Assembly (NCBI GenBank): GCA_001603955.1
Contig: LVAA01000079.1
Coordinates: 1-64,000 of the forward strand
Reading direction: 5' to 3'
Source: Syntrophobacterales bacterium Delta_02
GTDB lineage: Bacteria > Desulfobacterota > Syntrophorhabdia > Syntrophorhabdales > Syntrophorhabdaceae
DNA length: 64,000 nt
Every line of letters begins with the position of its first letter. Position 1 is the first letter of the stretch. Shown here piece by piece: positions 1 to 9,095 of the stretch. Made by a program: the position numbers and the translations under genes. The notes below the pieces were generated by a model. The model saw nothing but the letters and a program-made list of their open reading frames with translations. It did not search any database and was not told the DNA's origin.

Positions 1-62
1 TCATTATCCTACAAGCATAAAGAACAGGCCATACTTTTAATAAGTTTTACCGGACACTACTG

Positions 63-90
63 ACTTAAAACCTAAAACTTGACACCGTCT
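63..90. repeat. short AAAAC-type word repeat downstream of hisF
   Basis: The short gap before the window edge contains phased A-rich words (TTAAAAC, CTAAAAC, TTGACAC) at about 7-nt spacing. It resembles one arm of the palindromic word elements found elsewhere in this window, but the other arm would lie outside the window. Nothing else is recognisable in positions 1-91. Confidence 0.3.
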
Positions 91-91
91 T

Positions 92-856
92 CTATAAATT
101 TACCGCTATCCCCTTCCCTTTCAGGTACTCCTTCACCTGGCGGACGGTGAAGGTGCGGAAGTGGAAGACCGATGCGGCCAGGAGAATGTCCGCCCCACCC
201 CGCACAACGCCTTCGTAGAAGTGCTCGAGTGTTCCCGCTCCGCCCGAGGCGATCACGGGCAGGGTCACCGCGCCGGATATGGCCTTCGTGAACTCCAGGT
301 CATACCCTTTCAGGGTCCCGTCCCCATCCATGCTAGTCGGCAGGATCATGCCGGCACCGAGTTCCTGGCAGCGCTTCGCCCATTCCACGGCGTCCTTGCC
401 GACGGGGGTCGTTCCGCCCGCTACGACAAGCTCGAAACCGGAAGGCATGACCGCGTTGCGCCTGGCATCCACGGCTATGACGATCTTCCCGCTCCCGAAC
501 CTGTCGGCGGCCTCCTTCACGAGGGCGGGGTTCCTGACGGCGGCGCTGTTCATGGAGACCCTGTCCGCCCCGGCCCCGAGGACGAGCTCGATGTCATCCG
601 TCGTGTTGATCCCGCCTCCCACGGTGAGGGGAATGGAGATCACCGAGGAGACTTGCTTGACCCATTCGAGCCGGGTCTTGCGGTTCTCGACGGTGGCCGC
701 GATGTCGAGCATCGCGAGCTCGTCCGCCCCTTCCTTTTGGTAATAGGCCGCGTTCTCGACGGGGTCTCCGGCATCCCTGAGATCAACAAAGTGGATGCCT
801 TTAACGACACGACCATTCTTCATATCAAGACAGGGCATGATCTTCACGGTCTTCAT
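92..856 (-). CDS. hisF: imidazole glycerol phosphate synthase cyclase subunit HisF
   Basis: HisF uses ammonia delivered by HisH to convert PRFAR into imidazole glycerol phosphate and AICAR in histidine biosynthesis. The 254-residue protein has the usual family length and a (beta/alpha)8 pattern. It has the N-terminal catalytic Asp in PCLDMKNGRVVKG, a second Asp in IAVDA, and the phosphate-binding loop VIASGGAGTLEHF. The ORF track extends this frame to 834 aa, but the upstream part is antisense to the chemotaxis receptor. I place the start at ATG 856 because the family begins just before PCLD and an AGGAG motif lies 8 nt upstream. No other his gene is visible; any downstream partner lies beyond the left edge. 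Confidence 0.95.
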   Translation of the reverse strand: MKTVKIMPCLDMKNGRVVKGIHFVDLRDAGDPVENAAYYQKEGADELAMLDIAATVENRKTRLEWVKQVSSVISIPLTVGGGINTTDDIELVLGAGADRVSMNSAAVRNPALVKEAADRFGSGKIVIAVDARRNAVMPSGFELVVAGGTTPVGKDAVEWAKRCQELGAGMILPTSMDGDGTLKGYDLEFTKAISGAVTLPVIASGGAGTLEHFYEGVVRGGADILLAASVFHFRTFTVRQVKEYLKGKGIAVNL

Positions 857-915
857 TGGTACACTCCTCATCTTTGGATTTCCGGCCGGCCTTCCCGGCC
901 CTCTGTGATTCATAA

Positions 916-945
916 TACATATTCGCTTTCTTCGTTCCCTGTCAA
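916..945 (-). promoter_or_regulatory. sigma70-type promoter for hisF
   Basis: On the minus strand a perfect TTGACA (-35) is followed after 18 nt by TATGTA; a TATTAT lies slightly further on. It sits about 60-90 nt upstream of the hisF start and faces hisF. This is a motif match only. Confidence 0.45.
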
Positions 946-999
946 GAGGCCTTCTTCGGCGGGCCGGGGAAATGGCTTGCGAGCCCGTGTGGATTTTTG

Positions 1000-1026
1000 T
1001 AAAGTTAATCAACGGGTAACCGATAA
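1000..1026 (+). promoter_or_regulatory. sigma28 (FliA)-type promoter for the chemotaxis receptor
   Basis: The sequence TAAAGTTA, then exactly 11 nt, then ACCGATAA matches the FliA consensus (TAAAGTTT-N11-GCCGATAA) at 14 of 16 positions. It lies about 90 nt upstream of the receptor start and reads toward it. Flagellar-class control is normal for methyl-accepting chemotaxis proteins. Confidence 0.7.
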
Positions 1027-1114
1027 TATCGTTAAAGGCATAATTCACCACCTTGCGTCGATCAGAAGGCCTCCGCACACGTGCGATGAAAAATGAACCG
1101 GGAGGTATGTTCAC

Positions 1115-2761
1115 GTGAAGATCGAAAAACTCAGGAACCTCGGCATTTTCTACAAGATCATGGGGATCTCGGCTGTTGCCATCGTCGTCATCATCCTCTG
1201 GAACATCCTTTACCTTCTCCCCCAGATGGAGCGGACCATGCTGAAGGAGAAACAGAACGCCGTCAAGGACGTTGTCGACGTCGCGTTCAGCATGCTCAAC
1301 GATTACGACAAGAGGGTGAAGACACACGAGATCGAGCTGGGCATGGCACAGATGGCAGCCATAAAGTCGGTCCAGCAGCTTCGCTATCGCGGCGAGAATT
1401 ACTTCTGGATAAACGACACACAGCCCAGGATGATCGTAAACCCCGTCATGGTAGACCTGGAAGGACAGGACGTCTCCGGTTTCGAGGATCCCAAGACAAA
1501 GAGGAAGATCTTCGTTGAGATGACCGCCGTGGCAAAGGATAAGAAGGCGGGCTTCTATGAATACAACTGGAAGAGACCGGGGGCAACATCCTTCTCCACG
1601 AAGCAATCCTATATAAAGTTCTTTGAACCCTGGGGATGGGTGATAGGGTCGGGTATGTTCCTCGATGACGTGAACCGGGAGATCACGAAATTCCGCTGGA
1701 TCATCATCGGCACGACCCTCGTTCTCGCCTTTTTCGTGCTCGGGTTGAGCTATCTCATCGCCAACAACATACGCAGGAACCTCAACAAGGCGGTCGACGC
1801 CAGCAAGTCCCTGTCGGAAGGCGATCTCAGCATCGATATCGGCGCCACCGGTTCCGACGAAACGGGACAGCTGCTGCAGTCGATGAAGAATATGATAGGC
1901 TCCTTCAACACGATGATCGGCAGCATCAAATCCTCCGTCGACAGCCTCGACACGTCTGTGGAGACCATCAAGACACTCGCCGACAAGACCTCGGAAGGAA
2001 CGCGGACGCAGGCCGACCAGGCGAACCAGATATCGGTTTCGGCTGAAGAGATGAGTCAGACCATCGTGGACGTCGCAAACAACGCCAGCGGTGTCAAGGA
2101 CGCCTCGACAAACGCGATGGAAGCCGCGATAACGGGAAAGAAGGTCACCCAGGAGGCCGTCGCCGAGGTCAACAAGGTCCAGCATTCCTCCACTGAACTG
2201 GCAAGCACCATCCAGAAACTCAATCAACGCGTCAGCGAGGTAGCCAAGATCATAACCATAATAGATGACATAGCCGACCAGACGAACCTCCTGGCGCTCA
2301 ACGCGGCCATCGAGGCGGCGCGTGCGGGGGAACACGGTCGCGGCTTTGCCGTCGTCGCCGACGAGGTGAAAAAGCTCGCCGAGAAGACAATGAACGCGAC
2401 AAAGGAGATCACGACCCATCTGACCACGGTTCAAAAGGAATCGGAGGAGACAACGAGGTCGATGGAGGTCACATCGGCCGAGGTTGAGAGGGTAACGCAG
2501 TACATGAAGGAGGTCGAGCAATCGCTGGGCAACATCGTTTCTTCTTCCGAGCAGGTGCGCGACCAGATCCTGCAGATCGCCACCGCCGTCGAGCAACAGT
2601 CGGCGAGCTCCGAAGAGATAGCGAGGAACATCACCTCCACGTCCGGCATAGCCAAGGAGATCGAAGGGGTATCGAGCCAGGTGATGTTCGAGGTGAACAA
2701 GCTTGTCGAGATCACGCAGGTGCTGGGAAGCTCTGCGGCCCAGTTCAAAATAAGAGCCTGA
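1115..2761 (+). CDS. methyl-accepting chemotaxis protein with extracellular single-Cache domain
   Basis: This is a membrane chemoreceptor that signals to CheA/CheW. The 548-residue protein has a first membrane helix (about 14-34) and a periplasmic single-Cache-like domain (about 40-190, with [17 protein letters not shown] and a [10 protein letters not shown] end). A second helix (about 196-216), a HAMP segment and a long coiled-coil signalling domain follow. The conserved hairpin tip [19 protein letters not shown] is intact. The start is GTG with GGAGGT 8 nt upstream; the nearby ATG at 1107 is out of frame and closes at once. The gene is divergent from hisF and has a sigma28-type promoter. 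The ligand is unknown; related Cache domains often bind small organic acids. Confidence 0.93.
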   Translation: MKIEKLRNLGIFYKIMGISAVAIVVIILWNILYLLPQMERTMLKEKQNAVKDVVDVAFSMLNDYDKRVKTHEIELGMAQMAAIKSVQQLRYRGENYFWINDTQPRMIVNPVMVDLEGQDVSGFEDPKTKRKIFVEMTAVAKDKKAGFYEYNWKRPGATSFSTKQSYIKFFEPWGWVIGSGMFLDDVNREITKFRWIIIGTTLVLAFFVLGLSYLIANNIRRNLNKAVDASKSLSEGDLSIDIGATGSDETGQLLQSMKNMIGSFNTMIGSIKSSVDSLDTSVETIKTLADKTSEGTRTQADQANQISVSAEEMSQTIVDVANNASGVKDASTNAMEAAITGKKVTQEAVAEVNKVQHSSTELASTIQKLNQRVSEVAKIITIIDDIADQTNLLALNAAIEAARAGEHGRGFAVVADEVKKLAEKTMNATKEITTHLTTVQKESEETTRSMEVTSAEVERVTQYMKEVEQSLGNIVSSSEQVRDQILQIATAVEQQSASSEEIARNITSTSGIAKEIEGVSSQVMFEVNKLVEITQVLGSSAAQFKIRA

Positions 2762-2814
2762 GAGGCGGCTTTAGGGGGTTACGGGGTAATGGGGTGAGCC
2801 GCTGGAGGGGATGC

Positions 2815-2850
2815 GGGCATACGGGTTTTCTTCCGTGTGCCCCTTCTTTT
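2815..2850 (+). terminator. hairpin terminator after the chemoreceptor gene
   Basis: GGGCATACGG pairs with CCGTGTGCCC (10 bp, one G-T pair) around an 8-nt loop and is followed by CTTCTTTT. It lies between convergent genes. The preceding sequence contains G-rich words (GGGTTAC, GGGGTAAT, GGGGTGA) like those in other intergenic elements here. Confidence 0.5.
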
Positions 2851-2853
2851 GGT

Positions 2854-3387
2854 TTACAAGAGCCCTTCTTTCCATTTCTCTATCTGCCGCCTGAAGGCTC
2901 GGCGGACATCCGCGGACGCATCCTTCCACATCGGCCACGCCTCGATATTGGGCTCCACGCTGTCTCCCTTGATACCTGATGCGGCAAGTTCCTCGGTTAT
3001 GCGGGAACGAATAGAACCTCGTATCCTTTCGAGTTCCCTGAGGCACTCCTTTTCAACGGCCAGCAATTCCCTGCGGGCCTTCTCGTCGACGACGAAACCG
3101 ATGAAGGAGAACAGAGGGGCCATACCGGCAACATCGTCCCCCGTCTCGAACTCGTCGGTAAAGATGTCGAGGGCGATCTTTCTCTTCCGGGCACTGTCAC
3201 ATTCGAGCGCGTCGAGCTGGGCTTTTGTTTCGTCATCGCCGGAAAGGCCCTCACGATAACGCCGGTAGATCGTCATCATCCCGGCAGCAAGTTCCTTGAG
3301 GGCGAGGGACCTTTTTTCCCTGTCGTCCATGACAAGATCCTTCGTCTTCTCCATGGCCAATTCAATGGCGCTCTTTATCTCAGCCAT
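2854..3387 (-). CDS. conserved alpha-helical protein of unknown function
   Basis: I do not recognise this 177-residue protein. It is highly charged and predicted mostly helical, with no signal peptide, membrane segment or clear motif, so it is probably cytoplasmic. The C-terminal part contains a tryptophan-bearing segment (EAWPMWKDASADVRRAF). I chose ATG 3387 over GTG 3393 because GGGAGA lies about 8 nt before the ATG. It starts 2 nt after the cupin gene ends, so the two are probably cotranscribed as the end of the minus-strand dsbC-carbonic anhydrase-cupin group. Confidence 0.7.
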   Translation of the reverse strand: MAEIKSAIELAMEKTKDLVMDDREKRSLALKELAAGMMTIYRRYREGLSGDDETKAQLDALECDSARKRKIALDIFTDEFETGDDVAGMAPLFSFIGFVVDEKARRELLAVEKECLRELERIRGSIRSRITEELAASGIKGDSVEPNIEAWPMWKDASADVRRAFRRQIEKWKEGLL

Positions 3388-3389
3388 GA

Positions 3390-3785
3390 TCACTCTCCCA
3401 TGTCTGTCCTCAGGGCATCGGTCTTGTCATAGTACTGAGGGCTGTACTCGATGACCAGGGAATCCTCGATGCCCTCGAAGCGGTGGCCGACACGGGTCCC
3501 GACACGGACCTTCATGCCCTTTTCAAGAAGGCGGGTCTCTTTCCCGCCGCCCGCGAGATCGGCAAAGACGGCCTTGATAGCACCGCGGACGACGTAAAAG
3601 GCCTCTTCCTTGCGCTCGTGGTAATGGCCGCCCCGAAACTGTCCCTTGCGCAGCTCGAAAAAGGCAAGGTGGCCAATGTCTTCCCGCCAGGATATCTGCA
3701 CAAACTCACCTTTTTCGTCGACCCAGCGTTTCGCTCCGTCCAGTTCCTTGTCCTCGGGGAGGTATTCGATGATCACCCTGTCCAT
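3390..3785 (-). CDS. small cupin-domain protein
   Basis: This 131-residue protein is a single-domain cupin. The first cupin motif is clear in GGHYHERKEEAFYVVRG, with the HxH and the Glu expected to hold a metal, and a second beta segment follows (KVRVGTRVGHRFEG). It resembles sugar-isomerase and WxcM-type cupins, but the substrate cannot be read from the sequence. The ORF track gives 243 aa; I place the start at ATG 3785 (MDRVIIEYL), because the upstream stretch is antisense to the neighbouring carbonic-anhydrase gene and reads as low-complexity Arg/Gly. It is closely linked to the genes on both sides. Confidence 0.75.
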   Translation of the reverse strand: MDRVIIEYLPEDKELDGAKRWVDEKGEFVQISWREDIGHLAFFELRKGQFRGGHYHERKEEAFYVVRGAIKAVFADLAGGGKETRLLEKGMKVRVGTRVGHRFEGIEDSLVIEYSPQYYDKTDALRTDMGE

Positions 3786-3808
3786 TGTCGTGCCCTGTCC
3801 GCCAGGCC

Positions 3809-4330
3809 CTACAGCGGCCTCATCCCTTTTTCGAGATACTTCCTGGCCAGGTCGATGTAAAGTTGTTTTCCCATGTCCCAGAATTCCATGTCCTTCGGGG
3901 CGATCTTTCTGATGACGCGCATGGGGTTCCCGCCGACGACGACGCCCGCTGCCACCACCTGCCGCATCCTGATAACGGTCCCCTCGGCAACGATGGTGCC
4001 GTCGCCGACCTCGCTCTCTATGCTGAGGACCGCTCCCATGCCGACCACGACCGAATCCCCTATCCTGGCAGCGTGTATGACGGCTCCGTGGCCGATCGTG
4101 ACCCTCTCCCCAATACGGCACTGCCTGTCGGGCGGCGCGTGGACCACGACACCCTCTTCCACGGCCGTTCCGCTTCCCACCACGATGGAACCGTAGTCTC
4201 CCCGGAGTATGGCCCCGTGGCCTATGTAGCAGTTGTCACCGATGACGACATCGCCGATCACGTGGGCAATGTCGCTCACATAACTGTCCTTGCCGACCGT
4301 TGGCCTTCGTCCGTCGTATTCATAAAGCAT
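3809..4330 (-). CDS. gamma-class carbonic anhydrase-like hexapeptide-repeat protein
   Basis: This 173-residue protein is a left-handed beta-helix of the gamma-carbonic anhydrase/YrdA/PaaY family, visible as repeated [IV]G-x4 hexapeptides (VIGDVVIGDNCYIGHGAIL). His residues in VVVHAPP and TIGHGAVIHAA sit where the family binds its metal at trimer interfaces. Length and the C-terminal helix (LARKYLEKG) fit the family. Many members have weak or no carbonic anhydrase activity, so the reaction is uncertain. It lies 33 nt after the dsbC-like gene and 23 nt before the cupin. Confidence 0.85.
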   Translation of the reverse strand: MLYEYDGRRPTVGKDSYVSDIAHVIGDVVIGDNCYIGHGAILRGDYGSIVVGSGTAVEEGVVVHAPPDRQCRIGERVTIGHGAVIHAARIGDSVVVGMGAVLSIESEVGDGTIVAEGTVIRMRQVVAAGVVVGGNPMRVIRKIAPKDMEFWDMGKQLYIDLARKYLEKGMRPL

Positions 4331-4363
4331 GTATTCCGCCTTCCGTTCCTTCGGAAAAGAGGC

Positions 4364-5194
4364 TTATTTGCCGTCGGGCGCCTTCTTTTCCGGTTCGCCC
4401 GTTCTCTTCTCAGAGGTGTCCGTTCTCTGGTCCGGTGCATCCGCCTTCTTCTCCGGCGTGTCCGTCCTCTGGTCGTTGATCTTGAGCGCGGCCTCTATCG
4501 CGGGAAAATTCGCACCCATGACGAGGTCCTTGCCGTTGATGATGAACATCGGGGTGCCGGTGACGCCGATCTGGCCCCCTATCTGTTTATGGGCGTTCAA
4601 CAGGTCCACTGCCTCCTGTTTCTTGCACACCGTGAACTTCTGCGTATCAAGCTTTCCTTTCATCGTCTCTTCGTAGGCCTTTGCCCTGTCGGAGGAACAA
4701 AAGATGTACTTGACCTTGTTCTCCGCGTCCCTGTGGGAAGGCAGGGGGAAGAAGAAAACGTACCGTGTCAGGTCCTTCCTGGATCCGAAGTACGACGCAG
4801 CCCGGCGGCAGAAGGGACAATCGGGGTCGGTGAACTCTATGACCGTCTGCTTCCCGCTGCCGATCCTGATCGCCTTGTCGAGGGGTATCTTCTTCACGTT
4901 GGCCACGAGTATCTCCGACTTTCTCTCTTCCGTCAGGTTCTTGCCCATACTGTCGATAATCTCGCCGACGAAGAGAAGCCCTTTCTCCTCGAAAAAATAG
5001 ATGATATCCCCGCCCTTCGAGACCTCATAGAGGCCCTTGACGGGTGTCGGCCGAATGGAATCGAAGGGTATCTGCGGATAGGCCTTCTTGAACACCTCCT
5101 CGTAAGGCTCGGCACACAGGCCGACCGACACGAAAAGCAGGGAAAGACCGATCGCGATCATTGCTATATACAGGAATGAAGATTTCTTTTTCAC
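4364..5194 (-). CDS. DsbC-like periplasmic thiol:disulfide isomerase with charged repeat tail
   Basis: The protein has a signal peptide (cleavage near GLCA-EP) and an N-terminal DsbC dimerisation-like region (IRPTPVKGLYEVSKGGDIIYFF). A thioredoxin-fold domain follows, with the CPFC active site in DPDCPFCRR and the cis-Pro loop TGTPMFI. It should reduce or isomerise disulfides in the periplasm. The last 35 or so residues form a degenerate charged repeat (DQRTDTPEKKADAP, DQRTDTSEKRTGEP), which is unusual for DsbC. The start is GTG with GGAGG 4 nt upstream. No dsbD is visible. Confidence 0.85.
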   Translation of the reverse strand: MKKKSSFLYIAMIAIGLSLLFVSVGLCAEPYEEVFKKAYPQIPFDSIRPTPVKGLYEVSKGGDIIYFFEEKGLLFVGEIIDSMGKNLTEERKSEILVANVKKIPLDKAIRIGSGKQTVIEFTDPDCPFCRRAASYFGSRKDLTRYVFFFPLPSHRDAENKVKYIFCSSDRAKAYEETMKGKLDTQKFTVCKKQEAVDLLNAHKQIGGQIGVTGTPMFIINGKDLVMGANFPAIEAALKINDQRTDTPEKKADAPDQRTDTSEKRTGEPEKKAPDGK

Positions 5195-5221
5195 GGTTCC
5201 TCCGGGCGGAATTAATGGTCA

Positions 5222-5230
5222 AATATACCA
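5222..5230 (-). promoter_or_regulatory. extended -10 promoter for the dsbC-like operon
   Basis: On the minus strand TGGTATATT is an extended -10 element located 28 nt upstream of the GTG start. It lies in the 113-nt gap separating this operon from the ABC transporter genes. No strong -35 box is visible. Confidence 0.4.
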
Positions 5231-5307
5231 CCGACAGGGGGCAATTTCCATGACTAATTAGCCCGATGCCGGCCGGCCGCCCTATGCGCATGGCTCTTCG
5301 GATGCCG

Positions 5308-6003
5308 TTACCGGCGCCAGGCCAGCCGCCTCTCGAGCCAGCGGGAAAGGCTCGTGAAAGCATAGCAGATGCTGAAATAGACAACGGCAACGAAGAAGAA
5401 GATCTCCGTGGGATAGGCTATGGTCCTGTTGTTGATCTGCGTCGCCACGTGGGTCAGCTCGGAAACACCGACGATAAAGGCAAGGGACGTGTCCTTTATC
5501 ATGGAAACGAACTGGTTCACGAAGGAGGGTATCATGTTCCGCAAACCCTGGGGCAGCACGATGTAGACCATTACCTGCCGGGGGGAGAGGCCCGTCGAGA
5601 GGCCCGCCTCCGTCTGGCCTCTCGGGATGCCGTCGATGCCCGCCTTTACGATCTGGGACATATAGGCGGACGTGAAAAGGGTGAGCGCCATGATAACGGT
5701 CCAGTTCTCCGAGACGGCCCGTCCCATGAAGGCGGGCAGAAGGAAATACATCCAGAAAATGACCATCAGGAGCGGCATCCCCCTGATGATGTTCACGATG
5801 GCAAGAGACGCGTACCTGACGGCGCGATTGTGGGAAATGTTGAGCATGCCCAGGATAAGGCCGCCGAAGAAGGAAAGGACACAGGCGACAACGGCCAGAT
5901 AAAGGGTGAGCGCTATGCCTCCGAGGGACCCGTGGGGGAAACGGCCCACGAAGAAGTATGTCAGGTTGCGCCAGATGACGGTGAAATCGAACCCGGCCTC
6001 CAT
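5308..6003 (-). CDS. polar amino-acid ABC transporter permease (HisM/GlnP family)
   Basis: This 231-residue inner-membrane permease has about five membrane helices and the family EAA loop, seen in SAYMSQIVKAGIDGIPRGQTEAG. It forms the channel with the permease encoded just upstream, which ends 1 nt before this start, so the two are translationally coupled. Substrate is most likely a polar or acidic amino acid, judged from the binding protein. It is the last gene of the transporter operon. Confidence 0.9.
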   Translation of the reverse strand: MEAGFDFTVIWRNLTYFFVGRFPHGSLGGIALTLYLAVVACVLSFFGGLILGMLNISHNRAVRYASLAIVNIIRGMPLLMVIFWMYFLLPAFMGRAVSENWTVIMALTLFTSAYMSQIVKAGIDGIPRGQTEAGLSTGLSPRQVMVYIVLPQGLRNMIPSFVNQFVSMIKDTSLAFIVGVSELTHVATQINNRTIAYPTEIFFFVAVVYFSICYAFTSLSRWLERRLAWRR

Positions 6004-6004
6004 G

Positions 6005-6712
6005 TCACCTCACCCTCACGGGACTGAGCACTTTCCTGCCGTACAGCGTCATAAAACCCGCGATCACCAGGGATATCACCACGTATACAAGGGTCGCCGC
6101 AGTGAATGCCTCGAAGCCCTTGAAGGTGTAGGATTCCACCTGTCGGGCCTGGTAGGTAAGTTCCATTACCCCTATCGTCATGGCAAGGGACGAGTTCTTC
6201 GTAAGGTTGAGAAACTGGTTGATGAGCGGCGGCACGGTGATCCTCACCGCCTGGGGCAGGATGATGTACCGCATCGACTGGATATAGGAGAACCCGCTGC
6301 TGCGGGCCGCCTCCATCTGTTCCCTGGGGATGGACCTGATGCCGGAGCGTACATCCTCGGCGATGAAGGCAGAAGTGTATATCGTGAGCGCTATCACCGC
6401 GGCGGCGAACTCGAAATTCGTCTTGACCAGCCAGTCATTCACCGCCATGGGCAATATCTTGTAGGAACCGAAATACCAGAAGAAGATCTGGACGAGAAGC
6501 GGGGTGTTCCGAAAGAACTCGAGGTAACCATGGGCAAACCACCTCACGGGCCCGAGGCTGCTCATGCGCATGACGGCGATGAGAAGACCGAGGAAAAAGG
6601 AAAGGACGATGGATACAAGGGAAAGCTGGAAGGTCACCTTGATGCCGGACAGCAGCCACCCGGCGTACTGCCCGGACAGGACAACGGACCAGTCAAAGTG
6701 ATACGTGAGCAT
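6005..6712 (-). CDS. polar amino-acid ABC transporter permease (HisQ/GltK family)
   Basis: The second permease of the transporter, 235 residues, has hydrophobic helices throughout and the EAA loop SAFIAEDVRSGIRSIPREQMEAA that docks on the ATPase. It precedes the other permease by 1 nt and follows the binding-protein gene by 39 nt. It has the normal length for the His/Glu/Gln permease family. Confidence 0.9.
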   Translation of the reverse strand: MLTYHFDWSVVLSGQYAGWLLSGIKVTFQLSLVSIVLSFFLGLLIAVMRMSSLGPVRWFAHGYLEFFRNTPLLVQIFFWYFGSYKILPMAVNDWLVKTNFEFAAAVIALTIYTSAFIAEDVRSGIRSIPREQMEAARSSGFSYIQSMRYIILPQAVRITVPPLINQFLNLTKNSSLAMTIGVMELTYQARQVESYTFKGFEAFTAATLVYVVISLVIAGFMTLYGRKVLSPVRVR

Positions 6713-6751
6713 CCCGTGCGACCCCTTTCACGCCGCCGTGGTATCCATCCG

Positions 6752-7567
6752 CTACTTTCCGGCCGTGATCGTGAAGTTCCTCTTGAGCGGTGCCTGGGAG
6801 GCGGGCCCGAACCATTTATTGAAGATCTTCTTCGCTTCCCCGCTCTTCTCCATCTCGACAAGGGTCCTGTTCACGAATGCGACGAAATTTCTGTCGCCCT
6901 TGCGCACGCCCAGTCCGTAAGGCTCATCGGAGATCTGGATGTCGGGGATCTCATATCTGTCCCTGTTCGGCGCCTTACTGAGAAGATTGGCAAGGATGGA
7001 TTCGTCCGTGGTAACAGCGAACACCTTGCCCTGATGGAGGGCGAGGAGGGCCTGGGGATAATCGTCGAAGGAGAGTATCGTCGCTTTGGGCAGTGCCTTC
7101 CGGGCATTCTGCTCCGAGGTCGATCCCTTCGCGGTCCCTATCCTTTTACCGTCAAGGTCGGCCAGCGACCTGACGGTGCCCTTCTTCACGATGAATTTCT
7201 GTCCCGTGAAAAAATAGGTGTTGCTGAAGTCGATCTGCTTTGCCCGCTCAGGCGTCCTTGTCATCGTAGCGGCGATAATGTCTATGTTCCCCTCGGTAAG
7301 CTGGGGCATGCGGCTTGCCGACGTGACGGGCTTGAGTTCGAGCTTCACGCCCAGCTTTCGCGCGATCGCTTTGACGAAATCGACGTCGTAGCCCACGATC
7401 TCGCGGGTCTTCTCGTCGACAAAACCGAAGCCGGGGGTCGAATCCTTGACGCCGGCGACGAGAACCCCTTTCTTCTTCACGGCCTCCAGGGTATCCGCGG
7501 CGGAGGCGACACCTCCCACCGCTACGGCGAAGAAAAATGCCGCCACCATCACGACCAGTCTCCTCAT
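6752..7567 (-). CDS. periplasmic amino-acid-binding protein of the ABC transporter
   Basis: This is a family-3 solute-binding protein with a Sec signal peptide (MRRLVVMVAAFF, cleavage near ASA-AD) and no lipobox, so it should be free in the periplasm. It carries family features such as VGYDVDFVKAIARKLG and the RTPERAKQIDFSNTYF segment typical of glutamate/aspartate or glutamine-binding proteins. The start ATG 7567 has GGAGGG 5 nt upstream. The exact ligand is not determined by sequence alone. Confidence 0.9.
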   Translation of the reverse strand: MRRLVVMVAAFFFAVAVGGVASAADTLEAVKKKGVLVAGVKDSTPGFGFVDEKTREIVGYDVDFVKAIARKLGVKLELKPVTSASRMPQLTEGNIDIIAATMTRTPERAKQIDFSNTYFFTGQKFIVKKGTVRSLADLDGKRIGTAKGSTSEQNARKALPKATILSFDDYPQALLALHQGKVFAVTTDESILANLLSKAPNRDRYEIPDIQISDEPYGLGVRKGDRNFVAFVNRTLVEMEKSGEAKKIFNKWFGPASQAPLKRNFTITAGK

Positions 7568-7593
7568 GGGATCCCTCCTTTATTGATATCAGT

Positions 7594-8328
7594 TCAGTGC
7601 ATGGGCGACAGGACTTCCTTCAGGAACTGCCGCGCCCGTTCGTGCCTCGGGTTCTGGAAGAACTCCTCGGGGCGGGCGTCTTCCAGTATCATCCCCTCGT
7701 CCATGAAGACCACCCTGTCCGACACCTCCCGCGCGAAACCCATCTCGTGGGTCACGACCATCATGGTCATCCCTGATTCGGCAAGGCCCTTCATGACAAG
7801 GAGCACCTCCCCTATCATCTCCGGATCAAGGGCCGACGTCGGTTCGTCGAAGAGCATGATGCGCGGTCTCATCGCCAGCGCACGGGCGATGGCAACACGC
7901 TGCTGCTGTCCTCCCGACAGCTGGGTCGGATAGGCGTCGCGCTTCCCGGCGAGACCGACCCGTTCAAGCAGCGCCATCGCGTCTTCCTCGGCCTCTTTCC
8001 TCGTCATCTTCCTGATCTTGATGGGCGCGAGGGTGATATTCCTGAGGACGGAGATATGCGGGTAGAGATTGAACTGCTGGAAGACCATCCCGATCTCCGC
8101 GCGAAGCCTGTTGATGTCCGTAGCTCTGTTGCCCAGGTCCATGCCGTCCACAACGAGGAAGCCGCTGTCGATGGGCTCGAGCCTGTTGATCGTCCTGATA
8201 AGGGTCGATTTACCCGAACCCGAAGGGCCGCAGACCACCACCACCTCCCCCGGATCGACATGGAGGTCAATCTCTTTGAGTACATGCAGTTCCTTGAACC
8301 ACTTATTGACCTTCTTGAAGGTGATCAT
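7594..8328 (-). CDS. polar amino-acid ABC transporter ATP-binding protein (GlnQ family)
   Basis: This 244-residue ATPase energises the transporter. It shows Walker [10 protein letters not shown], signature LSGGQQQR, Walker [13 protein letters not shown] and the H-loop VVTHEMGFA. The ORF track starts further upstream (288 aa), but GlnQ-family proteins begin close to [11 protein letters not shown], so I use ATG 8328. It is the first gene of the order ATPase-binding protein-permease-permease. Confidence 0.92.
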   Translation of the reverse strand: MITFKKVNKWFKELHVLKEIDLHVDPGEVVVVCGPSGSGKSTLIRTINRLEPIDSGFLVVDGMDLGNRATDINRLRAEIGMVFQQFNLYPHISVLRNITLAPIKIRKMTRKEAEEDAMALLERVGLAGKRDAYPTQLSGGQQQRVAIARALAMRPRIMLFDEPTSALDPEMIGEVLLVMKGLAESGMTMMVVTHEMGFAREVSDRVVFMDEGMILEDARPEEFFQNPRHERARQFLKEVLSPMH

Positions 8329-8392
8329 CCCCGCCCCATACGTCCTTGTATCTCCGGTGCGTCCTATCGGTCCCGTGAGGCCCCTTTCGATC

Positions 8393-9043
8393 CTATCCTT
8401 CACCCTCCAGCAACTCCACAACCCCCCGAATATCATCAAAGATGTGGTCGGCCCCCGCATTCATGAACTGCGTGCGGGAGGTCCTGCCGGTGAGCACCCC
8501 TGCCGTCAGGGTCCCGAAGGCCCTGCCTGCTTCTATATCCGTCGGATGGTCGCCCACAAGAACGGTCTCGCCCGGCGCGACCTGCAAGGCCTCGAGGGCC
8601 AGGCGCACGTGCTCGGGGTTGGGTTTCACGTAGCGGGTGTCGTCGCGGGTCACCACGGTATCGACATGGCCGGCGAGATCGGGAAATACGGTGTCGATCA
8701 CCTCAATACAGGTCCTGGTGATTATCCCGACCTTCACCCCTTTCGATCTCAACCGGGTAAGAGTGTCCTTTGCGTAAGGATAGAGGGATTTACCCCGTGC
8801 GGCCTCCACCTCGAGGAGACGCAATTCCTGAAACGCCCTGTGCCGGAAGCGGGGACCGTCTTCGGCGAGGGTGTCCGCGACGGCATGGATCATCTCGAGA
8901 ATGTACTGGTGCGCCTGGGAAGCAAGAACGGACTCATCGACGTATTCCCTGGCCGTCTCCTCCACCTTCGCCCTGAGGAGGGAGAAGTCAAGGGTGAGAG
9001 GGGTCAGTGTGCCGTCAAAATCGAATATCGCCGCGCGTATCAT
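8393..9043 (-). CDS. HAD-family hydrolase (phosphoglycolate phosphatase-like)
   Basis: This 216-residue HAD phosphatase has motif I DFDGTLT, motif II as the Thr in GIITRT, and motif III/IV in KPNPEHV and [14 protein letters not shown] helical cap domain separates motifs I and II, as in phosphoglycolate phosphatase and pyrophosphatase PpaX relatives. Substrate is unknown. It lies 52 nt after the aminotransferase gene and 64 nt before the transporter ATPase, so it may be cotranscribed with either. Confidence 0.85.
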   Translation of the reverse strand: MIRAAIFDFDGTLTPLTLDFSLLRAKVEETAREYVDESVLASQAHQYILEMIHAVADTLAEDGPRFRHRAFQELRLLEVEAARGKSLYPYAKDTLTRLRSKGVKVGIITRTCIEVIDTVFPDLAGHVDTVVTRDDTRYVKPNPEHVRLALEALQVAPGETVLVGDHPTDIEAGRAFGTLTAGVLTGRTSRTQFMNAGADHIFDDIRGVVELLEGEG

Positions 9044-9095
9044 GGATCAAGGGACCTGCCGGTTTTCGGGGGCCGCTAGAAGCAGCCTTCGCTCG

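Noticed and set aside
92-2596. An 834-aa minus-strand ORF joining HisF to a long upstream sequence
   Set aside because: Only the last 254 residues match a protein family; the remainder is antisense to the chemoreceptor and reads as a low-complexity shadow.
3785-5179. A 464-aa plus-strand ORF
   Set aside because: Antisense to the carbonic anhydrase and dsbC-like genes, both of which have clear family motifs on the other strand.
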